Assembly: GCA_038526915.1 (NCBI GenBank)
Contig: JBCBGF010000012.1
Coordinates: forward strand, 26,653 to 90,652
Source: JBCBGF01 sp038526915
GTDB taxonomy: Bacteria; Pseudomonadota; Alphaproteobacteria; Rhodobacterales; Rhodobacteraceae
Reading direction: 5' to 3'
Length of the DNA: 64,000 bases
The notes beneath the pieces are model-generated. The model was given only the letters and a program-made list of their open reading frames with translations, did not search any database and was not told the DNA's origin. The number at the start of each line of letters is the position of its first letter. Within the stretch, counting starts at the first letter, position 1. Shown piece after piece: positions 34,376-42,927 of this stretch. A program made the position numbers and the translations under genes.

Positions 34376-34406
34376 ACAATATGACTGCTGCAGTGCGGCA
34401 TTTCAA
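34376..34406 (-). promoter_or_regulatory. Putative phaP promoter
   Basis: Minus-strand TTGAAA (34401-34406) with CATATT/TATTGT alternatives for the -10 at 34376-34384 (16-19 bp spacer). The proximal PhaR palindrome sits between the two elements, as expected for repression by steric hindrance. Confidence 0.45.
34386..34400 (-). promoter_or_regulatory. Putative PhaR operator, promoter-proximal
   Basis: TGCTGC-AGT-GCGGCA, an inverted repeat with one mismatch and 3-bp spacer. It lies within the predicted phaP promoter spacer, 61 bp before the ATG. Confidence 0.6.
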
Positions 34407-34414
34407 GAGATTTT

Positions 34415-34429
34415 TGCTGCGGTGCAGCA
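34415..34429 (-). promoter_or_regulatory. Putative PhaR operator, promoter-distal
   Basis: TGCTGC-GGT-GCAGCA, a perfect inverted repeat with 3-bp spacer. Its centre is 29 bp from that of the proximal site, close to three helical turns, so two repressor oligomers could bind the same face of the DNA. AT-rich DNA follows toward phaC. Confidence 0.62.
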
Positions 34430-34459
34430 TATTTTTATTATGATATATTTTTCAATACC

Positions 34460-36265
34460 TTAAGCGCCCACCACATAGGTGCCAGGCGCCGGCGCAAGGG
34501 TTTTGTGACTTGAATCGCCTGGTTCGCGCGCTGGAATCTGTTTGCCCGAGCGGGACGACAACCATGTCTCCCACCGGGGCCACCACGACCCTTCGTGGAA
34601 CGTCGCACCCTGCTGCCAGTCTTCGGGGGACAGGCTCAGATCCTCGTTGGTGTAGTGGCCATATTTGTTCCGGCTGGGCGGATTGACGATCCCCGCGATA
34701 TGGCCCGACTCCGACAGGATAAAGGTGCGCGAGCGCGATCCCATTTGCCGGATCCCGTTGTAGCTCGATTTCCAGGCGGCGATGTGATCGGCCTCGCACG
34801 CGATGGCGCATAACGGGACTTTGACGTCTTTCAAGTGCAGCGTCTCACCGCAGAGTGGGAAGCCCCCTGCGGCGAACTTGTCCTGCTGGCACAGGCCGCG
34901 CAGATACTCGACCGACATACGGGCCGGCAGGTTCGTCCCATCGCCGTTCCAATAGAGCAGGTCGAACGCGGGGGGGTTTTCGCCCATCATATAGCTTCGG
35001 ATCGCGGGGCCGTAGACCAGATCGTTTGAGCGCAGGAAGCTGAAGGTGCGGCTCATGAAGAAGGAATCGAGGACGCCGCTGTCATTGACCTCTTGTTCGA
35101 TGCCGTCGACGAAATCATCGTCGAGGAACACACCCACCTCGCCCTGATCGGAGAAATCGGTGAGGGTGGTGAAGAAGGTCGCGGATTTGACGGATTTGTC
35201 GCCGCGTTTTTCCATCAGCGCGAGCGTCAGCGACAAGGTGGTGCCCGCGATGCAATAGCCCACGGTGTTCACCTTCTTCTGGCCTGTAATCGCCTTCACT
35301 TCCTTTATCGCGGTCAGGTAGCCGTCTTCGACATAGTCATCCATGCCCACATCGCGGTAGCTGTGGTCTGGGTTTTTCCAGCTGACGACGAACAGGGTAT
35401 AGCCCTGTTCGACGATCCAGTTGATGAGGCTGTTCTTGGGCTTTAGGTCCAGAATGTAGAACTTGTTGATCCAGGGCGGGAAGATGATCAACGGGGTTTC
35501 ATGGACAGTTTTGGTCTTGGGTGCATATTGGATCAGCTCGAATAGGCGATTGCGATAGATGACCGAGCCTTCGGTGGTGGCGAGGTTCTCGCCCACGTGA
35601 AAGGCCTCTTTATCAGCGAGGGTGACGACCACATCGCCGTTGTTCGCCTCAAGATCGCGGACCAGGTTTTCAAGCCCGTGAACAAGGCTTTCGCCATCGG
35701 TCTCCACCGCGCGACTCAGCGCCTCGGGGTTGGTGCCAAGGAAATTGGTGGGGCTGAACATGTCCACGATCTGGCGGCTGAAATATTCGACGCGCTGCTT
35801 TTCCTTGGCATCGAGCCCTTCCATGTCGGCGATCGCCTGTTCCATCGCCTCGGCGTTCATAAGGTATTGTTGTTTAATGAAATTAAAGTAGGGATGGGTC
35901 TGCCACAGCGGGTTTGAGAAACGGCGGTCCTGTGGGGTTTCATCGGGGGGCGCGGCCAACTTGCCGCTGGCCAGCGCCTGCTGCGCCTCGACGTAATGCT
36001 TCAGCGATTTGCCCCAGAAGCCGATCTGATGTTCGAGGATTTTCGAGGGGTTCGACATCATTTCAGCCATGTAGGCCGCGGCCGCTTTCATATAGAGATC
36101 CTGACCCGGGCCCTGGAGGCTGGCCGGCACGGTTTTCTTTCGCGAAAACGCGGAGACCAGACGATTTGTCAGCTCTTCAACCCTGGCGAGATTTTCGTTC
36201 AGACGCTCAAGTTGTTCGTGCTGCTCGGCTTGCGACACCGCGTCGTCTGTTTCTTTAGTTGTCAT
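34460..36265 (-). CDS. phaC: Class I poly(3-hydroxybutyrate) synthase
   Basis: 601 residues, the usual class I length. PhaC polymerises (R)-3-hydroxyacyl-CoA on the granule surface. N-terminal PhaC_N domain (about 100-270, NPLWQTHPYFNFIKQQYL; PLIIFPPWINKFYILDLKPKNS in parts), lipase-like box VGYCIAGTTLSL with the catalytic Cys, catalytic Asp near CEADHIAAW and His in SESGHIAGIVNPPS. Divergent from phaZ, with a PhaR-like palindrome in the shared region. phaP lies downstream on the same strand but has its own promoter. Confidence 0.97.
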   Translation of the reverse strand: MTTKETDDAVSQAEQHEQLERLNENLARVEELTNRLVSAFSRKKTVPASLQGPGQDLYMKAAAAYMAEMMSNPSKILEHQIGFWGKSLKHYVEAQQALASGKLAAPPDETPQDRRFSNPLWQTHPYFNFIKQQYLMNAEAMEQAIADMEGLDAKEKQRVEYFSRQIVDMFSPTNFLGTNPEALSRAVETDGESLVHGLENLVRDLEANNGDVVVTLADKEAFHVGENLATTEGSVIYRNRLFELIQYAPKTKTVHETPLIIFPPWINKFYILDLKPKNSLINWIVEQGYTLFVVSWKNPDHSYRDVGMDDYVEDGYLTAIKEVKAITGQKKVNTVGYCIAGTTLSLTLALMEKRGDKSVKSATFFTTLTDFSDQGEVGVFLDDDFVDGIEQEVNDSGVLDSFFMSRTFSFLRSNDLVYGPAIRSYMMGENPPAFDLLYWNGDGTNLPARMSVEYLRGLCQQDKFAAGGFPLCGETLHLKDVKVPLCAIACEADHIAAWKSSYNGIRQMGSRSRTFILSESGHIAGIVNPPSRNKYGHYTNEDLSLSPEDWQQGATFHEGSWWPRWETWLSSRSGKQIPAREPGDSSHKTLAPAPGTYVVGA

Positions 36266-36283
36266 TGGTAGCTTTCCGGGGTA

Positions 36284-36299
36284 TTTTGCAGGTGCAGCA
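36284..36299. promoter_or_regulatory. Putative PhaR site between phaC and phaZ
   Basis: TTTTGCAGGTGCAGCA on the plus strand (TGCTGC-ACC-TGCAAAA on the other), 19 bp before the phaC start. A degenerate form of the phaP operators. It could regulate phaC or the divergent phaZ. Confidence 0.45.
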
Positions 36300-36388
36300 T
36301 TTCATATCGTAATGTTGATCTTACTGTCGCACGTTGCGGGGGGCAAAGCGACCAAATGAACCGGCGCGTGCCGGGCAAGGAGTAACCC

Positions 36389-37657
36389 GTGCGATACATG
36401 CTGACCTACGACCTGTATGAATCGATCCGCAACACCAACCAGTGGATGGGGGCATCGGCACAGGCGCTGGCGTCGTATCCTGCAACAGGCCTTGTGCCCA
36501 ATCCGATGTTCCAACTGATTGCGGCCTGGGGCGAAGTGACCGAGCGCAGCTTTGCGCGTATGGTCGCCAAGCCGGACTGGGGCATCGACAGCATCGTGGC
36601 CGAGGATGGCCGCGACCATGTGGTCAGCGTTGAGATCGATGTGAAGCGGCCCTTTGGCGATCTAATCCGGTTCGAAGTGGCGGGCCGGCCCGATAAGAAA
36701 CGGCGGATCCTGTTGGTGGCGCCGATGTCGGGGCACTACGCGACGCTGCTGCGGTCAACCGTGGCGAGCCTGTTGCCCGATGCCGATGTTTGGGTGACCG
36801 ACTGGCACAATGCCCGCGACATCCCCGTCAGCGAAGGCAAGTTCGATATCGAGGATTACACCCTTTACCTGATGGAATTCATGCGGTTCCTGGGGCCCGA
36901 CACCCACGTGATCGCAATCTGCCAGCCCGCCCCGCTCGCGCTGGCGGCGACGGCCTATCTGGCCGAGCTGGAACCCGATGCCCAGCCGCGCACGCTGACC
37001 CTGATCGGCGGCCCGATCGACCCCGACGCCGCGCCGACGGACGTGACCGACTTTGGCCGCCGGGTGACGATGGGGCAATTGGAACATCTGGCGCTGCAGC
37101 GTGTGGGCTTCAAATACCCCGGCGTGGGGCGGATGGTCTATCCGGGCCTCGCGCAGCTAAGCTCGTTCATGTCGATGAACGCCGAACGGCACGGCAAGGC
37201 GTTCTATGAACAGATCCTGAGCGTGGCCAAAGGGCAAGCTGGCGACCACGACAAGCACAACCGGTTCTACGACGAATATCTGGCCGTGATGGATATGACG
37301 GCCGAGTTCTATCTGTCGACGGTGGAGCGGATCTTTAAGGAACGGGAAATCGCCCGGAATGAGTTCGTCGTGAATGACCACAAGGTGGATATCGGCATGA
37401 TCACCTCGGTCGCTGTGAAGACGGTGGAGGGGGAGCAGGACGATATCAGTGCGCCGGGGCAGTGTCTGGCCGCGCTCGATCTGCTGACCGGGCTGCCGGA
37501 TGAGAAGAAGGCCGCGCATATGGAACCCGGCGCGGGGCATTACGGGATCTTCGCGGGCAAGAGCTGGCGGAACAACATCCGGCCCCTGGTGCTGGAGTTC
37601 ATTGATGCGAATGCGCGTGGGAAAAATCAGCGCAAACGGGTGCAGTCGGTGACGTGA
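36389..37657 (+). CDS. phaZ: Intracellular PHB depolymerase
   Basis: 422 residues from GTG 36389, with AAGGAG six bases upstream; ATG 36398 is an alternative. Sequence features of the PhaZ1/PhaZa family: MLTYDLYESIRNTNQWMGA, ILLVAPMSGHYATLLRSTV, VWVTDWHNARDIPVSEG, VIAICQPAPLALAATAYL (the nucleophile Cys of the ICQP box), and C-terminal EPGAGHYGIFAGKSWR (catalytic His). It hydrolyses stored PHB inside the cell. Divergent from phaC. Confidence 0.94.
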   Translation: MRYMLTYDLYESIRNTNQWMGASAQALASYPATGLVPNPMFQLIAAWGEVTERSFARMVAKPDWGIDSIVAEDGRDHVVSVEIDVKRPFGDLIRFEVAGRPDKKRRILLVAPMSGHYATLLRSTVASLLPDADVWVTDWHNARDIPVSEGKFDIEDYTLYLMEFMRFLGPDTHVIAICQPAPLALAATAYLAELEPDAQPRTLTLIGGPIDPDAAPTDVTDFGRRVTMGQLEHLALQRVGFKYPGVGRMVYPGLAQLSSFMSMNAERHGKAFYEQILSVAKGQAGDHDKHNRFYDEYLAVMDMTAEFYLSTVERIFKEREIARNEFVVNDHKVDIGMITSVAVKTVEGEQDDISAPGQCLAALDLLTGLPDEKKAAHMEPGAGHYGIFAGKSWRNNIRPLVLEFIDANARGKNQRKRVQSVT

Positions 37658-37734
37658 GAGGGTGGCGGTAAGGCGCGTTAGGCTTAGCGGATACCTCGTA
37701 CGCTTTCTAGATTGGCTGTGCCAAAGGTATTGAC

Positions 37735-38478
37735 GTGCTCATTCCCTTGTCCGAAGACATCTGGTCACGTCTCTACGGACCTTACGGTATTCGTGATGTC
37801 ACGAGCGACCTCCGCCAGCTAGCGGATCGCTGGGACCCTGAAGTTGCGAAGAACCTGTTCTGGGAAGAACTTCATCATCAAGACGATCTTTATCCGGTAA
37901 CCTACGCAGCTTTGCCGTGGATAAAGAAGATTACCGATGCGTCTGCTCTTCCAGACGAGCAAGTGCCCCTGTTCCTGTCGCATGTTCTTTATTGTGCGAC
38001 GGTAGAGTTGGACGCTGCAGTTTACGGACAAGGCACCGGCGGCAAGTTTCATGGCCTGTCTCTGCGCGTCGAAGATCACGCAGTCGGGTCGCCATCATCA
38101 CGGCTTACGGCGGGCGACATGGTGGTGCTTGCGGCACTCGAAGATTGGCTTACCGCCTCCGCAGCTGAGATCGCACTTGCCTGTCTAAGCGCGATCCCCG
38201 CGGATGATGAATATCTCGCAGCCGCATACTGTACCGGGTTCTGCAGTCTTCAAGGCAGCAGCAATACGGCGCATGCGCTTACAATGTGGGGGGATCAGCA
38301 TCCACTGGAAGAGATAGTTGAGCATGTCGCGCTTGAGGCCAAAGACCTCGAGGTGTTGGAACAACTGGCGATCAAGGTGAGTGGTAAGAACGAAGGCTTG
38401 TATCGTGCTATTTCAGACCTTGCTCGCGAAGTGCGCCATGGCCCCATTGATCCACAAAAGGTAGAGTTGCCGAGCTAG
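37735..38478 (+). CDS. Hypothetical protein, helical-repeat, possible orphan immunity protein
   Basis: 247 residues from GTG 37735. The opening IWSRLYGPYGIRDVTSDLRQLADRWD and FWEELHHQDDLYPVTYAALPWI are recognisable from a family of alphaproteobacterial proteins of unknown function that look like short HEAT-type helical repeats. There is no signal peptide. Base composition is lower in GC than the flanking phaZ and hydrolase genes, suggesting acquisition. Immunity function is a guess from form and isolation. Confidence 0.65.
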   Translation: MLIPLSEDIWSRLYGPYGIRDVTSDLRQLADRWDPEVAKNLFWEELHHQDDLYPVTYAALPWIKKITDASALPDEQVPLFLSHVLYCATVELDAAVYGQGTGGKFHGLSLRVEDHAVGSPSSRLTAGDMVVLAALEDWLTASAAEIALACLSAIPADDEYLAAAYCTGFCSLQGSSNTAHALTMWGDQHPLEEIVEHVALEAKDLEVLEQLAIKVSGKNEGLYRAISDLAREVRHGPIDPQKVELPS

Positions 38479-38493
38479 GGCTAAGTGAGGCGT

Positions 38494-39186
38494 TCATACC
38501 AACCACTGCTCCAGCGCCGCCGTCACCTCCCCCGGCGTCTCGAGCGTTGGCAAATGCCCTGCCCCCTCGATCACCACCAGATCCGCGCCTTGGATCATCT
38601 CGGCCATCGCCTCATGCCGCGCCACGGGGCAGAGCTGATCGTGGCGGCCGCAGAGGATTAGGGTGGGGACCGTTACGGACCGAAGCGTATCGGTTTGGTC
38701 GGGGCGGTTTTGTAGCGCGCGTGATTGGCGGACGAAGACCTCAGGCCCCAGCGCCTGGGCCATCTCCATCACCAGATCCAGCGTGTTGGCGCGGGCGGGA
38801 CCGGGGGCGAGGTAGTTGGGCTTCATCTCATCGCGCATGATCGCCGCCAGCCGCCCGGATCGCGCCGCAACAATCTGGGGTTCGCGCTGGGCCGCTTTTT
38901 CGGGGGCTTCAGCCAGGAAGTTGGTGTCCATCAGCGAGAGCCGCGTCACGCGGTCGGGCGCGCGGCGGATCACCTCCATCGCGACGATGCCGCCCATGGA
39001 GAGACCCGCCAGGGCAAAGACGGGCGGGGCCTGATCCAGCACGTCCTGCGCGATCTGGCCGATGGACTCAGCCCCGGTGATCGGCGCGTGGTGAATGGCC
39101 CGGGTGGCCGAGAGTGCGGCGGTTTGCGGGCCGAAAAGCCGGGCATCGCACATCATGCCCGGCAGAAAGACCAGTGGTTCAGACAC
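38494..39186 (-). CDS. Alpha/beta hydrolase
   Basis: 230 residues from GTG 39186, overlapping the MetE-like gene's stop by 8 bp; longer forms read into that gene. VFLPGMMCDARLFGPQ (oxyanion region), nucleophile elbow LAGLSMGGIVAMEVI (GLSMGG), acid loop ILCGRHDQLCPVARHEAMAEMI and His in IEGAGHLPTLETP are all present. It resembles carboxylesterases and enol-lactone hydrolases. Last gene of the minus-strand catabolic cluster, possibly opening an ester or lactone intermediate. Confidence 0.87.
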   Translation of the reverse strand: MSEPLVFLPGMMCDARLFGPQTAALSATRAIHHAPITGAESIGQIAQDVLDQAPPVFALAGLSMGGIVAMEVIRRAPDRVTRLSLMDTNFLAEAPEKAAQREPQIVAARSGRLAAIMRDEMKPNYLAPGPARANTLDLVMEMAQALGPEVFVRQSRALQNRPDQTDTLRSVTVPTLILCGRHDQLCPVARHEAMAEMIQGADLVVIEGAGHLPTLETPGEVTAALEQWLV

Positions 39187-40309
39187 GGGCCGAGGCGCGC
39201 TTGGCCCCCTCAGAAAGCGCGCCGAGCTTGGCATAGGCGATCTCGGGATCGACCGCGCCGAAGCCCGCAAACGTGCCAAAGCCGCAGTCGGAGCCTGCGA
39301 TCACGCGGTCTGCGCCGACGATGCCCACAAAGCGTTCGATGCGTTGGGCGACGAGTTCGGGGTGTTCGACGAAGTTCGTCGTGGAATCGATCACGCCGGG
39401 GACGAGGACCTTGTCGTCGGGGATCTCGCCCGCGCGATCGCGGAACACCGTCCATTCATGGGCGTGCCGGGGGTTCGATGTCTCGAACAGGATGTAGCGG
39501 GCACCGGCCTTCATCAGCGTGGGGAACACCGTATCCATGTCGATGTCGCAGACATGGGGGCCTTCGTAGTTGCCCCAGCAGATGTGGATGCGCACGCGGG
39601 CCGGGTCGATGCCCTCCAGCGCGTGGTTGAGCGCTTCGACATGGCTGTCGGCGATCTTGACGAACTCGGCGTCAGAGAGATCGGCGAACAGCATGTGGCG
39701 CGACAAGGCGAGGTCAGGGCAGTCCAGCTGCAGGTCGATCCCGGCCTCGGTAATGGTGCGGTATTCGTCGCGCATGGCGTCGGCCAGGGCGGCAAGATAG
39801 GCATCGCGCGTTGGGTAGAAATCGTTTTGCAGGAAGAGGGAGATGACACCGGGGGAGGCTGCATTCATGAAACCGCGTTCGGCTCCGTGTTCAGCCATGC
39901 CAGCTTTGAGGTTGGCGATGTCTTTCTCCAACTCACCCTGCCCTTTCGATTTCACCTCGCCCACGCACATGGGCCGGGCATAGGTGGGGGTGCCGCCGTC
40001 ATCCTTTAGCCGTTCGAGGAAGCTGGGGTAGAGTTTCAGGTCGGCGGGCGCGTTGCGGGGGCTGTCGCCCGCAAAGCCGGTGTAGCGGTCTTTGACGTAG
40101 GTGGCATAGCTGATCTTTGACGTCTCACCGTCGGAGACGATGTCCACCCCGGCCTCGACCTGGCGGCGGACGGTCTCGCTCGCGGCCTCGGCCATGGCGG
40201 CATCGAAGGCCGCTTCGTCGTAGGGCTGTTCCTTTTCGCGGGCGAAGATGAAATCGACGACCTTTTGGGTGCGGGGCAAGCTGCCGACATGGGTTGTGGC
40301 GATGGTCAT
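39179..40309 (-). CDS. Cobalamin-independent methionine synthase (MetE C-terminal)-like protein
   Basis: 376 residues corresponding to the C-terminal catalytic barrel of MetE: TTHVGSLPRTQKVVDFI, VSDGETSKISYATYVKDR, IHICWGNYEGPHVCDIDM with the zinc-type His and Cys, LFETSNPRHAHEW and IAGSDCGFGTF with the last Cys ligand. The N-terminal MetE half is absent, as in the methyltransferase-like 'family II' proteins. Such proteins handle methyl or thiol transfer from unusual substrates. Inside the catabolic cluster it may demethylate an intermediate; this is inference. Confidence 0.88.
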   Translation of the reverse strand: MTIATTHVGSLPRTQKVVDFIFAREKEQPYDEAAFDAAMAEAASETVRRQVEAGVDIVSDGETSKISYATYVKDRYTGFAGDSPRNAPADLKLYPSFLERLKDDGGTPTYARPMCVGEVKSKGQGELEKDIANLKAGMAEHGAERGFMNAASPGVISLFLQNDFYPTRDAYLAALADAMRDEYRTITEAGIDLQLDCPDLALSRHMLFADLSDAEFVKIADSHVEALNHALEGIDPARVRIHICWGNYEGPHVCDIDMDTVFPTLMKAGARYILFETSNPRHAHEWTVFRDRAGEIPDDKVLVPGVIDSTTNFVEHPELVAQRIERFVGIVGADRVIAGSDCGFGTFAGFGAVDPEIAYAKLGALSEGAKRASARV

Positions 40310-40342
40310 TTCGGAGGCTCCTCTGGATGGATGCTTCTTGGT

Positions 40343-40954
40343 TTAGGTGTCGCGGCGCGCGATCAGGATTGAGTGGTAGTCACAGTCCGGATCTTCCGCG
40401 ATGAAGGCGGTGAGGCGCATGCCGTGTGCCTCTAGGATCGTCGCGTATTCGGCGGGCGAGAGGCTGGCGTGGTAGACCGGTTCGCCTTCAACCGTGCCTG
40501 TGGCCTCACTCGCCTTGGGGCCGACGGTGACCATAAGGACGCCATCGGGGACGAGGTGGCGGGCGAGGCGCGGCAGGCAGTCGCGCTGTTCGTCTTGCGT
40601 GAGGTGAAAGAAGCTGTTCCAGCCGATGATCCCGTCGAACCGGTCGGGCACATCGAGGGTGCGCATGTCGGCAAGGCGCCAGTCCCCCTCCGGCCAGCGG
40701 GCGCGGGCGAGCGACAGCATGGGTTCCGAGAAATCCGCACCAGTCAGGCGATAGCCTTCGCCGATGAGCCAGCCCGCAATGGGGCGGCCCGATCCGCAGC
40801 CGAGGTCGAGCACGTGGCCACCCTCGGGGAGCGCGCTGGCGAAGCGCCGCAGCCAGCGCGCCTCGAACAGTGCGCGGGAGCGGCGGGCATCATAGCCTTG
40901 CGCCTGCCTGTCATAGACGGCCTGCGTGGCGTTTGGATCGGCGTGGGATGTCAT
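40343..40954 (-). CDS. Class I SAM-dependent methyltransferase
   Basis: 203 residues. SAM-binding motif I is clear, HVLDLGCGSGRPIAGWLI, followed by LTGADFSEPMLSLARARWP and WRLADMRTLDVPDRFDGIIGWNSFFHLT. It falls in the Methyltransf_11/25 group of small-molecule methyltransferases. Its ATG overlaps the stop of the cupin gene (4 bp), so it is part of the same transcript. Substrate unknown. Confidence 0.9.
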   Translation of the reverse strand: MTSHADPNATQAVYDRQAQGYDARRSRALFEARWLRRFASALPEGGHVLDLGCGSGRPIAGWLIGEGYRLTGADFSEPMLSLARARWPEGDWRLADMRTLDVPDRFDGIIGWNSFFHLTQDEQRDCLPRLARHLVPDGVLMVTVGPKASEATGTVEGEPVYHASLSPAEYATILEAHGMRLTAFIAEDPDCDYHSILIARRDT

Positions 40955-41919
40955 CCGGTCCAGGTGGCACCGGCGGGATCGTTTGTGCCCACCACGCGGT
41001 ACATCGCGGCATCTCCGGTCATCGACGGCGTGGCGGTGTGGCTGAGACCCGCGGGGATCGACATGGTGTCGCCGGGGGCCAGCGTGGCGCTGCCGCCGTC
41101 ATAGTCGACGCGCCAATGGCCTTTGACGGGCATCAGGACCGCCGCGTGATCGTGGGCGTGCGCCTCGCGCACCGCACTGGCGCCGGTAAGGAAATCGATC
41201 TCAAACCCGGGCTTATCGCGGATGATGCCGGTCTCGCCAATCACCTTGCAGGGGGTGCCCGTGCTGGCCAAGGCGACCATGTCGAGGTAGCGGCGCACAT
41301 AGCCACCGATAACCTCCATCGGTGTGGGGCGGTCGACCTTGGCAAGTTCGTCTGCGTTAAGAACCGGCATGGGGCCCACGCCCTCGGGCAGGCTCTCACC
41401 CTTTTTGGTGTCGTAGAGCTTGCCGTTCTCGCCGAGGACCAGCCCATGGGCCTGCGCGTCTTTGATCACATGGGGCGCCCAGATCACGCCGCCGCCTGCA
41501 TCGTCACCGCCGAGGACGGCCATGATCATCCCGTAATCGGTGCCGATATTCTCAAACCCTCGGAAGACATTGGTGGGGATGTTGAAGATGTCGCCCTCTT
41601 CCATGATGACTTCGCCGGCATCCCCATGCTCGCCCCAGAAAAACCGCCAGCGGCCTTTGAGGACGAAGAACACCTCTGCCGTGCGGTGGTTATGAAGCGA
41701 GTTGCGGCACTTGGGCGGCTGGCCCGCCGCGCCGATGTTGAAGCCGTGGGGTTCGGAGATGTGGACGTGCTGGTCGGGGCTTTCCGAGACGCCGCCACCG
41801 ATGATCGTGAAGTTTTCCTTCTGGTCGCTGCCCGGTGTGTGGGCGTCGATGAAGGCGGTTTTGCAGGGGATCAGATCGCCGTAGCGGACGATGCGGGATT
41901 CCATTTCGGACGGTGTCAT
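40951..41919 (-). CDS. Bicupin-like protein
   Basis: 322 residues with two cupin folds. The first has NSLHNHRTAEVFFVLKGRWRFFWGE and EEGDIFNIPTNVFRGFEN (His-x-His..Glu..His-type metal site partly retained); the second has AHAHDHAAVLMPVKGHWRVDYDG and LAPGDTMSIPAGLSHT. Resembles gentisate or quercetin dioxygenase-like bicupins. Probably binds a divalent metal and may cleave or isomerise the cluster's substrate. Confidence 0.87.
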   Translation of the reverse strand: MTPSEMESRIVRYGDLIPCKTAFIDAHTPGSDQKENFTIIGGGVSESPDQHVHISEPHGFNIGAAGQPPKCRNSLHNHRTAEVFFVLKGRWRFFWGEHGDAGEVIMEEGDIFNIPTNVFRGFENIGTDYGMIMAVLGGDDAGGGVIWAPHVIKDAQAHGLVLGENGKLYDTKKGESLPEGVGPMPVLNADELAKVDRPTPMEVIGGYVRRYLDMVALASTGTPCKVIGETGIIRDKPGFEIDFLTGASAVREAHAHDHAAVLMPVKGHWRVDYDGGSATLAPGDTMSIPAGLSHTATPSMTGDAAMYRVVGTNDPAGATWTG

Positions 41920-41946
41920 TGCGGGTCCTTCCTAAGCCCCGGGGTT

Positions 41947-42927
41947 TTATCCGGTGGCAAGCGCAATCTGCTTCCAGATCGCGGTTTCATCGTAAAGCGT
42001 CCATTCGCGGCGGACCGAAGGCTTGGCCCCGCCCAGCGCGCCGAACTCCACATGGGTGATGCCCATGACATAGACCTGCGCGCCGGTGGGGGTGCCAAAG
42101 CTGCCCCAGCCGTCATGCGTGCCCCAAAGGCTCCACCGGACAGCGGCGCGGGGGGGCATGAGCGGGTCTTCCAGCCCGATGATGTGGTGGATCTCGAAGG
42201 CGGCGTTGGGGAAGGCCGAGCGGAGGCCCAGCCAGAACGCATCGGCGGCGGCGTGACCGTGGGCCGACAGGCCGCCGGGGTATTCCAGGTGGCAGGCGCG
42301 GTCGTATTCGGAGGGGATGGCCGAGAACTCAGCCTCCATCAGCCGCGTGAGCAGGTTGGCATAGCGCTGGCCCCATTCGTTGTCATTGCCACGGCCCGTG
42401 TAGGGGCCGGTGACGTCTTTTTCGGGCGTGGTCGGTGCGCCGCCGCGGCCAGCAGCCACTTCGGCAAATGCCCAGTCGCGCGGGTCCTGCCCCATCTGGC
42501 GGATCGCGGCGCCGTTGTCGCGGATCAGCCATTCGTCGGTGATCTGATTGTCCTTGGCATAGCAATCGGCAATGGCGCGGTAGGTGAGCTTCTTGCCCGT
42601 GGCGGGGCCGAACATTCCGTCGCGCGCGTGGGTGGCGGTGGACAGGATGCGGTGGGACGACAACAACCCCTCTTCCGGCGACCCCGACCAAATCACGTCT
42701 TCTCCCAGCAGCACGCGGTCGGGAAACTCGTGCAGCGTGGCCATGGTGGCCTGGGTCGAGGCGGGTTCGCCATGGCTGATCCCGCCGGGCATGCGCACCA
42801 CGACCTTTTCGCCGTAGTAGTCTTTCATGCGCGCGCCGAGGCCGCGGCTTTCCCAGATCTCATGGGTGATCCCCAGAATGTAGTCGGGGAAATCGGTCCA
42901 GCGGTTGTCAAACCCTCTCATGTCCAT
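41947..42927 (-). CDS. Double NTF2/SnoaL-like protein, copy 1
   Basis: 326 residues made of two SnoaL-like halves: residues 1-155 (GITHEIWESRGLGARMKDYYGEKVVVR, DWAFAEV) and 185-326 (ANLLTRLMEAEFSAIPSEYDRACHLEYPGG; HHIIGLEDPLMPPRAAVRWSLWGTH). This fold covers ester cyclases, dehydratases and isomerases. A second double-SnoaL protein is encoded at 45414-46400. It overlaps the LacI regulator gene by 10 bp. Substrate unknown. Confidence 0.82.
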   Translation of the reverse strand: MDMRGFDNRWTDFPDYILGITHEIWESRGLGARMKDYYGEKVVVRMPGGISHGEPASTQATMATLHEFPDRVLLGEDVIWSGSPEEGLLSSHRILSTATHARDGMFGPATGKKLTYRAIADCYAKDNQITDEWLIRDNGAAIRQMGQDPRDWAFAEVAAGRGGAPTTPEKDVTGPYTGRGNDNEWGQRYANLLTRLMEAEFSAIPSEYDRACHLEYPGGLSAHGHAAADAFWLGLRSAFPNAAFEIHHIIGLEDPLMPPRAAVRWSLWGTHDGWGSFGTPTGAQVYVMGITHVEFGALGGAKPSVRREWTLYDETAIWKQIALATG

